From: Parvibaculum sp.
Lineage (GTDB): Bacteria; Pseudomonadota; Alphaproteobacteria; Parvibaculales; Parvibaculaceae
Assembly (NCBI GenBank): GCA_030645235.1
Contig: JAUSMV010000030.1
Span: 372,001 to 436,000, forward strand
Reading direction: 5' to 3'
Length of the DNA stretch: 64,000 nucleotides
Positions within the stretch are counted from its first letter, which is position 1. Every line of letters starts with the position of its first letter. A program made the translations under genes and the position numbers. Of this stretch, positions 28,702 through 37,576 are shown piece after piece. The notes below the pieces were generated by a model. That model had not been told where the DNA came from. It worked only from the letters and a program-made list of their open reading frames with translations, and searched no databases.

Positions 28702-29208
28702 CTACTTTTCGAGCCAATCGGCAATGTCAAAGTCGTAACGCACTTCCATAATGTCGGGCCATTTCCTGAATCCGACCGCGCGCCGCGCCGTGCCGTGACC
28801 GCCCTGACGCTGATAAAAACGCCGCGCGGCATAGTTGTTTTCAAGCACCCACAGATGCGCCTGATCATTGCCGAGGCAGGCGATTTCATCAAAACAATGG
28901 CCGAGCAAGGCCTTGCCGACGCCGTGGCGATGATCGGCTTTGCGCAAATAAAGTGTGGTGACTTCCGCGCCGCGCGTGTGACCAAAGCCGACAGGTTCGC
29001 CGTTGTGTTCGGCAATCCATGCGACGCCCGCGCGCAGACTATCGGTCCAACTGCGTGTGGCGCGATCAACGTTCAGATCGTCAAGAAGTTCTTGTGGCAG
29101 TAAGCCTGTATAGCTTTCACGCCAACAGACAACCTTCAGATGAGCGATCACTCGCGCATCCTGCTCAGGGTTAGCCATACGCATCTGGTATCGCGTGAGC
29201 ACGGTCAT
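28702..29208 (-). CDS. GNAT family N-acetyltransferase
   Basis: A 168-residue acetyltransferase of the GCN5 fold. The acetyl-CoA loop is R-x2-G-x-G-K-A in DHRHGVGKALL (middle of the protein), followed by the WVLENNYAARRFYQRQG strand-helix that ends motif B. The substrate cannot be inferred. ATG at 29208 is preferred; an upstream frame to 29310 overlaps the divergent neighbour. Its 3' end abuts the 41-bp dispersed repeat. It shares a divergent promoter region with a second, unrelated GNAT gene. Confidence 0.85.
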   Translation of the reverse strand: MTVLTRYQMRMANPEQDARVIAHLKVVCWRESYTGLLPQELLDDLNVDRATRSWTDSLRAGVAWIAEHNGEPVGFGHTRGAEVTTLYLRKADHRHGVGKALLGHCFDEIACLGNDQAHLWVLENNYAARRFYQRQGGHGTARRAVGFRKWPDIMEVRYDFDIADWLEK

Positions 29209-29329
29209 ACTCAAACTATGACGGAAAATTTGTGCCTTGTCTTGCCTGTTACACAAATCAAAATTGGCTCTGTGCGTTTTTCGTTCAGACACGATAAAAC
29301 GCGGGCTCACCTTTCAGGAGTTGAACACC

Positions 29330-29917
29330 TTGTCCGGAATTGTTGCAGTGCCCCTAAACGCTTTCGGCGTTGCTTTGGAACCGCTCACCGAAGCTCATCG
29401 TGCCGGCATGGCCGAGGCGGGCCGCGACCCCGCCATCTGGCGCTTCCTGCCCTATGATGTATCGGGTGGAAAATTCGATCTTTGGTTTGATGCAACTCTC
29501 GCACTCGCACAGTCACACAAAGAAGCCATTTGGGCAGTCTGTCGTTCGGATGACGGCGCGGTTGTCGGCACCACGCGCTATCTCAACATTGCCGCGCATG
29601 ACAAGCGCGTTGAGATCGGCGGCACATGGTATGCGCGCGATGTCTGGGCAGGCGTCGTCAACCCCGCCTGCAAATTCATGCTACTGGCATATGGCTTTGA
29701 GACACTGGGGCTCAATCGCATCGAGCTTAAAACCGACGCGCGCAATGAACGTTCGCAAAGCGCCATCGCACGGCTAGGCGCTGTGCGCGAGGGCACGTTC
29801 CGTCGTCATATGGTCTTGCCGGACGGTCATGTCCGTGACACGGTTTACTTCTCGATCATCCGCGAAGAATGGCCCGCCGTGCGCGACGGGCTGGTCGCGC
29901 GGCTCGCCAAACTATGA
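29330..29917 (+). CDS. GNAT family N-acetyltransferase, RimJ/RimL-like
   Basis: A 195-residue acetyltransferase of the RimL/SpeG-like group that often modifies protein N-termini or small amines. LGLNRIELKTDARNERSQSA followed by RLGAVREGTFRRH is the characteristic C-terminal half. The start is uncertain: no ATG fits. AGGAG at 29316-29320 points to TTG 29330, which gives LSGIVAVPLNAFGVALEPL as the opening. An ATG at 29237 in the same frame is possible but would overlap the divergent GNAT promoter region. The target is unknown. Confidence 0.82.
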   Translation: MSGIVAVPLNAFGVALEPLTEAHRAGMAEAGRDPAIWRFLPYDVSGGKFDLWFDATLALAQSHKEAIWAVCRSDDGAVVGTTRYLNIAAHDKRVEIGGTWYARDVWAGVVNPACKFMLLAYGFETLGLNRIELKTDARNERSQSAIARLGAVREGTFRRHMVLPDGHVRDTVYFSIIREEWPAVRDGLVARLAKL

Positions 29918-29983
29918 AGCCTTGCCAGTCCTGAAAGGTCATGCGAGACATCATGGCAGCGAAACTTCATTGATGTTGATGAC

Positions 29984-30673
29984 ATGACCCCTGCCACGCT
30001 TCTGTTTGACCTTGACGGAACCCTTGCCGACACGGCGGGCGATCTCTGCGAAACCATGAATGTCATCCTTACGCGCCACGGACGCGATCGCGTGCCGGAA
30101 GCGCGCGTGCGCCATCTGGTCGGCGGCGGCGCAAGATTGCTGATGGAACGCGGGTTTGCGGAGACGGGCGCGCCCGCGAGCGAAGCGCAGCTTGAACAAA
30201 CCTTTCAGGAATTCATTGCCTATTACAGCGATCACATTGCCGACCACACAGTTTTGTGGCCGGGCATGGAGCCGCTGCTGGCGCGGCTCGACGATGCCGG
30301 TGTGAAGATGGCGGTCTGCACCAACAAGGTCGAACATCTGGCGCGACAGCTTTTGCGCGCGCTCAGTATCGATCAGTATTTTCCGGTGGTGATCGGCGGC
30401 GATACATTGCCGGTGAAAAAGCCGGACCCTGAACATTTATTTGCGGCGGTGCGCCTGCTTGGCGGCGACAATGCCTCAACCATCATGGTGGGTGACAGCG
30501 AGGCCGACATTGATGCCGCAATCAACGCAGCGATGCCGTCGATTTGTGTCAGCTTTGGCTATTCGCGCCTGCCTGTGCCGGAGCTTGGGGCAACTGTCAT
30601 CATTGATCATTTCGATGAGTTTCCCACCGCGCTTACCAAAATCCTGCCCGATCATTTCCGTGACTGGACTTAA
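29984..30673 (+). CDS. gph: Phosphoglycolate phosphatase-like HAD hydrolase
   Basis: A 229-residue haloacid dehalogenase phosphatase. Motif I is DLDGTLADT (nucleophile Asp10), motif III is KKPDPEH and motif IV is MVGDSEADIDAA with the metal-binding Asp residues. The cap position and length suit phosphoglycolate phosphatase, which removes 2-phosphoglycolate formed during DNA repair or by Rubisco. Related pyrophosphatases or sugar phosphatases cannot be excluded by motif alone. Its stop codon overlaps the convergent DUF3047 gene by four bases. Confidence 0.85.
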   Translation: MTPATLLFDLDGTLADTAGDLCETMNVILTRHGRDRVPEARVRHLVGGGARLLMERGFAETGAPASEAQLEQTFQEFIAYYSDHIADHTVLWPGMEPLLARLDDAGVKMAVCTNKVEHLARQLLRALSIDQYFPVVIGGDTLPVKKPDPEHLFAAVRLLGGDNASTIMVGDSEADIDAAINAAMPSICVSFGYSRLPVPELGATVIIDHFDEFPTALTKILPDHFRDWT

Positions 30674-31887
30674 GTGATTTTGAGACGCCGTTCACCATCG
30701 ACAAGTTCAATATCGGCATAATCGCATATGCCTTCGCCGCGTTGAAAAACACTGACGGCGATGAGCCAGACGCGGACGATGCGCGCCGGCGGCTCACCTA
30801 TGGCGCGGGCATAGTCGGCGCGCACAGGTCTCTCCTCGCTCAACCACTTGCCCAACTCCTTGGGGTTTGAGCGCAGCACCCAATGGGTTTCCACCTTGTC
30901 CCAAAAGGGCAAGGGACATTGAAAAATCGTGCCTTCGGCCAGCGTGCTCGACCACATATAGGTGAGGTCGAGACCATTATCGAACTCAACGGCGATCGAG
31001 AGATAATCATGTGTCGGCATGATATTTTCAGCCATGTCGCAGGGCAGTTTATCGGCCTTCCAGCGCCATGTAAGGCGCGTGTTTTCTGTGAGCGCGAAGT
31101 CGGCAGGGAACTGGAGGATGCCGACATCCTGATGCGTGTGGCAATGAATGTGGCGGCTGTCATTTGTTTTGACGTCGCGGTAAATCGCCCCCTGCCCCAG
31201 ACGCCAGAGATAGGTCCAGCCACGCGGCGTGCTGACGGGTACAATCGCTTCTTCCAGTGCACTCGCGATAATCTGGTCGCAAGCCGGATCAGCTTTCAGC
31301 ATAGCCCGCAAACCGGCGACAGGATCGCTCTTCCAGACAATGACGCAAACACGGATCTCGCCCGATATGTCCTGACGCGGATAGGCGGGATCAAAACGGC
31401 CCTGAGCATCAGCCCATTCACCCGGCGGTTTGGCGACCATGTGGAGCGGGCCACCGGACGCCATTGTCAGCGTCGAGGCTTCGCTCGGCGTTTTGAAAAT
31501 CGCGCCCGCCTCGCCGATGCGCAGCCACAGACCGATGCGCGGTCCAAAGCGCAGATTGAAGAGCTTTGAAGCCCAGAGCGAACCGGTACCGAGTACCGTG
31601 ACCTTGTCACCCGCATTGACGTTGATGCCCGCCGCCTGCCAACCGGAGGCATCGCCGGTCAGCGTCAGAACGCGAAGCTGGGCGATATGCGTAGCGACAT
31701 CCGGATTGCCCGTGAGGCGCTTCATGCTCGCTTCAAAATCCGGTTCCTGTTGGGTGATGTCTTCGCCCGCTGTCCGCAGCCGGCTGAGAAATGCGCGCAG
31801 CGCGAGCCGCAACAAGGTGGGAAAAATTGCCAGACCCGGCTCTTTGCGCGCGCCGGATATGGGTCTCTTGTCCGAAACATCCGCCAT
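30670..31887 (-). CDS. DUF3047 domain-containing protein
   Basis: A 405-residue protein whose C-terminal 215 residues match the DUF3047 pattern: a CHTHQDVG run, a WRWKADKLPC segment, then CPLPFWDKVETHWVLRSN and VRVWLIAVSVFQ near the end. The N-terminal 180 residues resemble a sugar-binding or PA-IL-like beta domain (INVNAGDKVTVLGTGSLWAS). Nothing catalytic is known for this family. GGGGAAGC before the ATG at 31887 selects this start over one at 31917. It converges on gph with overlapping stops. The function stays open. Confidence 0.72.
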   Translation of the reverse strand: MADVSDKRPISGARKEPGLAIFPTLLRLALRAFLSRLRTAGEDITQQEPDFEASMKRLTGNPDVATHIAQLRVLTLTGDASGWQAAGINVNAGDKVTVLGTGSLWASKLFNLRFGPRIGLWLRIGEAGAIFKTPSEASTLTMASGGPLHMVAKPPGEWADAQGRFDPAYPRQDISGEIRVCVIVWKSDPVAGLRAMLKADPACDQIIASALEEAIVPVSTPRGWTYLWRLGQGAIYRDVKTNDSRHIHCHTHQDVGILQFPADFALTENTRLTWRWKADKLPCDMAENIMPTHDYLSIAVEFDNGLDLTYMWSSTLAEGTIFQCPLPFWDKVETHWVLRSNPKELGKWLSEERPVRADYARAIGEPPARIVRVWLIAVSVFQRGEGICDYADIELVDGERRLKIT

Positions 31888-32029
31888 GCTTCCCCACCCC
31901 GTTTGTTCCGCCTTCAATCCGACCGATTCAGTTCAGTTTAATCTCCCTTACCGCGACAGAAAACCCCGCCTGAAAATTGACCCGCCCGCTTGACTGAAGG
32001 GTTGCCCAAGGCCTATTAACTGGCCCAAC

Positions 32030-32105
32030 GGATGATTAGCTCAGTTGGTAGAGCACTGTGTTCACATCGCAGGGGTCGTTGGTTCGAGTCCAACATCGTC
32101 CACCA
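32030..32105 (+). tRNA. tRNA-Val (anticodon CAC)
   Basis: A 76-base cloverleaf. The acceptor stem GGATGAT pairs with ATCGTCC, allowing a T-G pair. The D arm is GCTC/GAGC. The anticodon stem CTGTG/CGCAG holds the loop TTCACAT with anticodon CAC (GTG codons). The T arm is GTTGG TTCGAGT CCAAC, and CCA is encoded (ACCA at the end). No integrase or truncated tRNA copy is seen nearby. Confidence 0.95.
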
Positions 32106-32275
32106 TCTGTTTTCACTGCAAGATCAATAGCTTGGCACATGCGCGTGGCCATACAGATTAGCTGTGCTGTTGCGGTGAACAAAGCGCTTGAAGATCGAAC
32201 AGGATCAGTCGCGCTCGTTGACAATGCCGTTGCGCTCAGTCCCGGACCTCCGAGATCGCAAGGCTCCCGAATCTC
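32106..32275. other. Intergenic region downstream of tRNA-Val
   Basis: About 170 bases between tRNA-Val and the convergent kinase gene. I see no gene, no direct repeat of the tRNA 3' end and no clear U-tract hairpin. Confidence 0.4.
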
Positions 32276-33724
32276 TTAAGCGCTTTGATGCAGCGGCGTG
32301 ACGGCATAATCCAGCGGCACTTCAAACCAGAAGGTCGCTCCTTCGCCAAGTTTGCCATTGGCCCCGATATCGCCGCCCATCAGCGTCACGAGGCGCGAGC
32401 AGATGGCAAGGCCAAGGCCCGTGCCGCCATAGGTCTTTGAAATTTCGCCATTGGCCTGCACAAACGGCGCAAAGAGCTTGTCGGCGACACCTTCGGCAAA
32501 ACCGATGCCTGTATCGCTGACTTCAAAGCGCAGACGCAGGGTGCTGTACTGACGCGACACGGTACGGGCGCGCACCACAATGCGCCCGCCTTCCGGTGTG
32601 AATTTGAGTGCGTTGGAAATGAGGTTCGACAGGATCTGACGCAGACGCCCCTCATCGGCCAGCATTTCTTCCTGTGGCAGATCATCGAGCAGCATTTTGA
32701 GATCGACATTCTTGTCACGCGCTTTGGCCGACCAGAAGAGCAGCGATTCAAACAGACCCGAAAACTCAAGCGGCGCTATGTCGAGCTCCACCTTTTGCGC
32801 TTCCATTTTCGAAAATGTCAGCACGTCATTGAGCACGGTCAGCAGGCCGATCGACGCTTCCTGAATATAGCCGCCATATTCGCGCGTCTTCGGCTCTTTG
32901 CTGATGCGGGTGATGAGATCGGAGAACCCCATAATGGCATTCATAGGTGTTCGAATTTCGTGGCTCATCGTGGCCATGAAATCGGACTTCACGCGATTGG
33001 CCTCTTCGGCCCGCGCGCGCTCCTGAACCGCAATATTAACCGCCTCGTCGGCCTTGGCGGCAAGGTCTTGCTCGGCCTGCAACTGTGAGAAGGTCTCAAA
33101 ATATTTCTGGCGGTTGAAATGCATGATGACAGCCGCAGTACCGAGCAGCATCAGACACAACATGCCGGATGTGGGATTGAGCAGACCGGCCTGATTGGCC
33201 GCGAAAATGATGAGCGAGAACGGCAGCAAAAGCGCCACAGTGTTTGACCAGACGCGCATGGTCGGCACCCATGAGCAATGGGTCATCAGGCTCGCGCCGA
33301 AGACAATGGCGGTCACAACATAATTGGTGGGCGCTCCGAGCACCCAGTTATAACCGGCAATCGTATAGGTCGCGACGGCAGCCACATGAAACAGTCCGGC
33401 GTCTTGCCAACACCGCTCTGTGTCGATCATCATAATGTGTTTTTTGACATTGCGCCGCCAGATCAGCGTGCCCGTGTCGAGCGCGATGGCGGAAAAGAAC
33501 CACCCAAGCGCACTGCTGACGCCATTGGCATGCAAAGTCGTCAGCGCCAGAGCCAACGGAAAGGAGCACCTGAAGAGGTAAAGCCGATCCTCCATGGAAA
33601 TCCAATAGAGAAGGACTTTACGGCGGATATGCTCTTGAGAATTCGTGATGGAATCCATAGCGGCCAACCTTTTACTCATACATAGGTCCGCCGGAAGCCA
33701 CCCCCCTCGCGTCCCTGCGTTCAT
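32276..33724 (-). CDS. Membrane-bound sensor histidine kinase
   Basis: A 482-residue kinase. Six or so hydrophobic segments fill about residues 50-205 with no recognisable periplasmic sensor, then a coiled coil (about 210-245) leads to the HisKA domain. The phosphoacceptor is His255 in ATMSHEIRTPMNA. The ATPase domain shows the N box RQILSNLISNALKF, the G1 box DTGIGF and the G2 box GGTGLGLAI. No receiver domain is fused, and no response regulator gene lies beside it. ATG 33724 is taken; ATGs at 33679 and 33658 also fit. The signal is unknown. Confidence 0.85.
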   Translation of the reverse strand: MNAGTRGGWLPADLCMSKRLAAMDSITNSQEHIRRKVLLYWISMEDRLYLFRCSFPLALALTTLHANGVSSALGWFFSAIALDTGTLIWRRNVKKHIMMIDTERCWQDAGLFHVAAVATYTIAGYNWVLGAPTNYVVTAIVFGASLMTHCSWVPTMRVWSNTVALLLPFSLIIFAANQAGLLNPTSGMLCLMLLGTAAVIMHFNRQKYFETFSQLQAEQDLAAKADEAVNIAVQERARAEEANRVKSDFMATMSHEIRTPMNAIMGFSDLITRISKEPKTREYGGYIQEASIGLLTVLNDVLTFSKMEAQKVELDIAPLEFSGLFESLLFWSAKARDKNVDLKMLLDDLPQEEMLADEGRLRQILSNLISNALKFTPEGGRIVVRARTVSRQYSTLRLRFEVSDTGIGFAEGVADKLFAPFVQANGEISKTYGGTGLGLAICSRLVTLMGGDIGANGKLGEGATFWFEVPLDYAVTPLHQSA

Positions 33725-33759
33725 CTTTTCACCAGTCCCTTTAAGAGGGGCTTGCAATA

Positions 33760-33773
33760 AAAGTTAAAACTTT
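33760..33773. promoter_or_regulatory. AT-rich palindrome before the histidine kinase gene
   Basis: AAAGTT (33760-33765) and AACTTT (33768-33773) are perfect 6-bp arms around AA, 35 bp upstream of the kinase start in the gap shared with the divergent patatin gene. It may be part of an operator. AT-rich palindromes of this size also arise by chance. Confidence 0.3.
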
Positions 33774-33927
33774 AGGGAACTGGGTCATTATTTTTCGTCG
33801 AACTATTCAATGTTTCTGCAAATGAAACACAAACATCGTTAATGCCCGTATAGGCTTTGATAGGTATTGTTACGGAACAAGGTTTAATGACGCCGCGATT
33901 CTGGCCGAAACGGGATAAACGCGACCC

Positions 33928-36390
33928 ATGAAGGAAAAGGAACTTCGGCTGGCTCTGGTGTGCTACGGCGGCGTCTCGCTTGCCGTGTACATGCATGGCG
34001 TGACGAAGGAAATTCTGAAACTGGTGCGTGCCTCGCGGATTTATCACGGCGAGAGCTCCTATGCGCGGCGTCAAACGGCAAGCTTTGCCGAATTGGAAAA
34101 AAATCCGTCCGGCGAACGCGACACCGAGAGCATCTATTTCGACCTTCTGCAAATCATCGGCGAGACATCAGAACTGCGTGTGCTCGTGGACACAATCGCC
34201 GGGGCATCTGCCGGTGGTATCAACGGCGTGTTGCTTGCCCGCGCCATTGCGCATGACCTCTCGCTCGACAGCCATCGCAAGATGTGGCTTGAAGAGGCCG
34301 ACATTCTCGCACTGATGGACGATGAGCATCTGGCCGGCAAATGGAGCAAGCTCTTCATGAAGCCGATCTTCTGGGTGCTCAATAACCGGTTGCTGACCCG
34401 CTTTGCGCCCGACGCCGAAATGCGCCAGAAGCTTTTGCTGTTCACCCGTTCGCGTTGGTTCAAGCCGCCCTTTTCAGGCCGCATCATGTCGAACCTCTTG
34501 CTCAACGCCTTTCGGGCCATGAATTCAGATGATGCACCCACCAACGGCAAAAACAAATCTTTGCTGCCCATCGGACACAAGCTCGAACTCATCGTGTCGG
34601 TCACGGATTTTTACGGCTACACACAAGACATCCCCCTGCACGATCCGGTTTCGATCCGCGAGCGTGAGCATCGCCATGTTTTGAAATTCAGATATGTGCA
34701 GCACACGGGCGGACGGGCGATAAGCGATTTTGACGATGCACATATTCCCGGCCTCGCCTTTGCGGCCCGCGCGACATCGTCGTTCCCCGGTGCATTCCCG
34801 CCCACACAAATCGGTGAGATCGACCAATGCCTCGTGGCACGACGCGAAAGCTGGCCGACGCGGGCGGAATTTATCGCCTCTAATTTCAAGCCTCTGCTGG
34901 CTGCAGGATCAGATCCCGCCAAAGCGTCCTTCATTGACGGCAGCGTTCTCAACAACAAGCCGTTCGGTGAAGCCATTGCCTCACTGCGCGGACGTCCCGC
35001 TTACCGCGAAGTTGACCGGCGCATCGTCTATATCGATCCCGACCCCGAAGGCGGTCATCTTGAAGCAGGCGGTGCCGCGCCGGGCTTCTTTCACACTATT
35101 CGCGGTGCGCTGTCGGACATTCCGCGCAATCAGCCCGTGCGCGACGAATTGGAATCGATCCACAAGTTTTCAGAACGCGTGCGTCAGTATCAGCAGATCG
35201 TCAGCGCCACACGACCGCATGTCGCAACCCGTGTGCGCGAGATTTTAGGTCTCGATCCGGACTCCGTCCCGACAAAAGAAACCTTGTCCGCGTGGCGCAA
35301 CCGCGCCAACACGCAGGCCGCCGTTGAAGCAGGCTATGCATATGATGGTTACATCCAGCTCAAAGTGAGTTCGGTGCTTGACCGGCTCACGCAATTCATC
35401 GCAGAGACCAGCGGCGTCGTTCACAATCCGGCAAAACTCCTCAGCCTGTCACGCGCGGTTGAAGCCTGGGCCAAGTGTCAGGATATTTTTCCCGTGCATT
35501 GGACACAGGTGGATGGTGTTTCAGGTGCGCCGACGGCGCAAACATCATGGGTGAAGTTTCTGCGTGACTTCGACCTGAACTTTCGCATCCGGCGCATGCG
35601 CTTTGTCGTGCGGCGCCTCAATGAGCTTTATGACGACAAAGTGGGTGCGGAGAACACAAACGCTCTCGATGAATTTAAGGCAAGTGCCTATGAGAGCCTT
35701 GAGCTTCTGACTGCTCGCGCGACCAACCGCCTTGAGACACATGACATCAAAAAAATGTGTGTGCGCATTTTTGATGATGGCATAGCCGAGCCGCAAGAGA
35801 TCGAAGAACTCGTGCAGATGATGGGACCGGCGCTTGATCTTATCGGGGCTGACCGCATTGTGGACGAGAGTTTTGCCATCATGGCGCAAACCTATTTGCC
35901 GCCCGATGCGAGAGCCCATTTGTTGCAGGCTTATGTCGGCTTTCCGTTTTTTGACGTGCTGACTTTACCGCTCAACAAATGGGACGATCTCGACGACGTT
36001 GATACGATGCGGGTTGACCGCATCAGCCCTGAAGATGCCAAGGCCATTCGGCAAGGCGGTGCGCTCGCAACTCTGATGGGGCGCAACCTCGGACATTTCG
36101 CGGCCTTCTTCAGTCGGCGGGCACGCGAGAACGATTATCTCTGGGGACGCCTTCATGCCGCAGACCGGTTGGTCGATATTGTCGCCAGTGCAGGACTGAG
36201 CGGCCATGCCGCTGAACAATTGAAATTCGATGAGATCAAAGGACGATTGTTCCGCGCGGTCATCGAAGCTGAAAAGCCGTTCCTCACAAGCGTTCCCGAT
36301 CTCATCAAAGACCTTGAGCACGAGATCAGCAAAAAATTCGGAAACGTCAGCGACGAAGAACAGCTGACCGAGGCGGCCGCCGCTGACTAG
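33928..36390 (+). CDS. Large patatin-like phospholipase (DUF3376-type)
   Basis: An 820-residue protein. The N-terminal half is a patatin lipase domain: oxyanion-type CYGGVSLAVYMHG (12-24), the nucleophile elbow GASAGG with Ser94, and the catalytic Asp (about 336) in FIDGSVLNNKPFGEA. The C-terminal 400 residues form the helical region seen in TIGR03607-like patatins and carry no enzyme motif I can name. Patatins hydrolyse acyl chains from lipids. There is no signal peptide, so action on inner-leaflet lipids is plausible. It stands alone on the strand and its stop overlaps the convergent hydrolase gene. Confidence 0.88.
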   Translation: MKEKELRLALVCYGGVSLAVYMHGVTKEILKLVRASRIYHGESSYARRQTASFAELEKNPSGERDTESIYFDLLQIIGETSELRVLVDTIAGASAGGINGVLLARAIAHDLSLDSHRKMWLEEADILALMDDEHLAGKWSKLFMKPIFWVLNNRLLTRFAPDAEMRQKLLLFTRSRWFKPPFSGRIMSNLLLNAFRAMNSDDAPTNGKNKSLLPIGHKLELIVSVTDFYGYTQDIPLHDPVSIREREHRHVLKFRYVQHTGGRAISDFDDAHIPGLAFAARATSSFPGAFPPTQIGEIDQCLVARRESWPTRAEFIASNFKPLLAAGSDPAKASFIDGSVLNNKPFGEAIASLRGRPAYREVDRRIVYIDPDPEGGHLEAGGAAPGFFHTIRGALSDIPRNQPVRDELESIHKFSERVRQYQQIVSATRPHVATRVREILGLDPDSVPTKETLSAWRNRANTQAAVEAGYAYDGYIQLKVSSVLDRLTQFIAETSGVVHNPAKLLSLSRAVEAWAKCQDIFPVHWTQVDGVSGAPTAQTSWVKFLRDFDLNFRIRRMRFVVRRLNELYDDKVGAENTNALDEFKASAYESLELLTARATNRLETHDIKKMCVRIFDDGIAEPQEIEELVQMMGPALDLIGADRIVDESFAIMAQTYLPPDARAHLLQAYVGFPFFDVLTLPLNKWDDLDDVDTMRVDRISPEDAKAIRQGGALATLMGRNLGHFAAFFSRRARENDYLWGRLHAADRLVDIVASAGLSGHAAEQLKFDEIKGRLFRAVIEAEKPFLTSVPDLIKDLEHEISKKFGNVSDEEQLTEAAAAD

Positions 36391-37409
36391 TTCATCGGGT
36401 TCCGGGTGAGCGCCGGGCAGGGCTCAAGATTTTGTGCGCCCGACGGCAATGGCATTTCGGACGCGAGCATCCAGCTCTCCACATCCTTCCACACCGTCTC
36501 ACGCTCCAGATCACGCAAGAGGATGTGATAGCCGTTTTTGTAGCAAGCGGACGTCACGTTGACATTGCTGTGTTGCATATCGCGCAACGTGTCACCGACC
36601 GGAACGGGCGGGACGACCTGATCATGGGCGCCATACATCAACAAAACCGGCACCGTGATGCGCGGTGCGGCGATGGCCGCTTCGTCCATCAGCTCCACGA
36701 GACCATAAATCGTGCCGATCTCCGTTGCCTTGATGACCAACGGATCGCGGCCCAATGCTTTCAGCATTTCGATATTGTCGGACGCCTGAATTTTCAAGCC
36801 GCCGCCCGTCATCGTCATGGATGGCATAAGATGGGCACTCATCCAGAGCACGGTTTCGTAAAACGCATTCATCGCGCGCCAACCCCAGACTGCGGGTGCG
36901 GCCAGAATGATCCCGTCAACATCCGGCGGGTTGGCCGTCGTGAAAGCACGCATCGCGACCGCGCCGCCCATGCTCTCGCCCATGATGTAAACTGGCAGAC
37001 CCGGATATTGTTTGTGCACGAGAGCAATGACCGTGTTGAGATCATCCGCCATACGCGCCGGTCCCGCCCAAAGCCCGCGCCCCGGCGCTTGCCCGAAGCC
37101 GCGCTGGTCATAAGCGAAAGTCGTGACGCCGCGTGTCGCAAACCACTTGCCCGGCATGTCGAAGGCATTGGAATAATCGTTCATGCCATGCAGGCCGATG
37201 ATGATGGCGTGCGGATTTTCTGCCGACCAGACGCGCATGGGCAAACGCGCGCCGTCCGACATCGCGGCGTTCATCATTTGCGCTGTTGATGACGGTTCCA
37301 TTTTCGGGGGATAAAGCGGATCGCCGGTTGCCATGAGACGCGGCGCACAACCAATGATAAGTCCTGCCACCACGGAAGAGCCGAGGATAAGTCTGAAAAG
37401 ACGCGTCAT
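36387..37409 (-). CDS. Alpha/beta hydrolase lipoprotein, lysophospholipase/monoglyceride lipase-like
   Basis: A 340-residue serine hydrolase. The signal sequence ends at a lipobox (GLIIGC), so lipidation of that Cys and anchoring in the envelope are predicted. IGLHGMNDYS is the oxyanion strand. The nucleophile elbow is GESMGG. MYGAHDQVVPP carries the catalytic Asp, and the His follows in NGYHILLRD. The layout matches the Hydrolase_4 family. ATG 37409 is selected because an in-frame stretch upstream (to 37562) merely translates a dispersed repeat. It converges on the patatin gene, making a pair of lipid hydrolases end-to-end. Confidence 0.88.
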   Translation of the reverse strand: MTRLFRLILGSSVVAGLIIGCAPRLMATGDPLYPPKMEPSSTAQMMNAAMSDGARLPMRVWSAENPHAIIIGLHGMNDYSNAFDMPGKWFATRGVTTFAYDQRGFGQAPGRGLWAGPARMADDLNTVIALVHKQYPGLPVYIMGESMGGAVAMRAFTTANPPDVDGIILAAPAVWGWRAMNAFYETVLWMSAHLMPSMTMTGGGLKIQASDNIEMLKALGRDPLVIKATEIGTIYGLVELMDEAAIAAPRITVPVLLMYGAHDQVVPPVPVGDTLRDMQHSNVNVTSACYKNGYHILLRDLERETVWKDVESWMLASEMPLPSGAQNLEPCPALTRNPMN

Positions 37410-37429
37410 GTATGCACCAACTTGCGAGC

Positions 37430-37469
37430 AACGATCTCTGCATGGAAACGCTCGATCTCTTGCAAGAAA
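37430..37469 (+). repeat. 41-bp dispersed repeat, copy 2
   Basis: Matches copy 1 (28647-28686) at 39 of 40 bases; the difference is G for A in the first spacer. Both CGATCTCT units (37432-37439 and 37453-37460) and the 21-bp spacing are kept. It lies 21 bp upstream of the hydrolase start codon and in reverse direction to that gene. Confidence 0.85.
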
Positions 37470-37576
37470 CCAACACTGTCGCGTTGCTTCCACTTGCTTC
37501 AATTCGGCAGGAAGGATGTGGCAGGGATAAGGCAGAGCGGCTTTGTCACCGCCCTGATCCATGATGGTAAACTGGC

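Noticed and set aside
32030-32275. Integration site at tRNA-Val
   Set aside because: No integrase, no repeat of the tRNA 3' end and no shift in gene content downstream.
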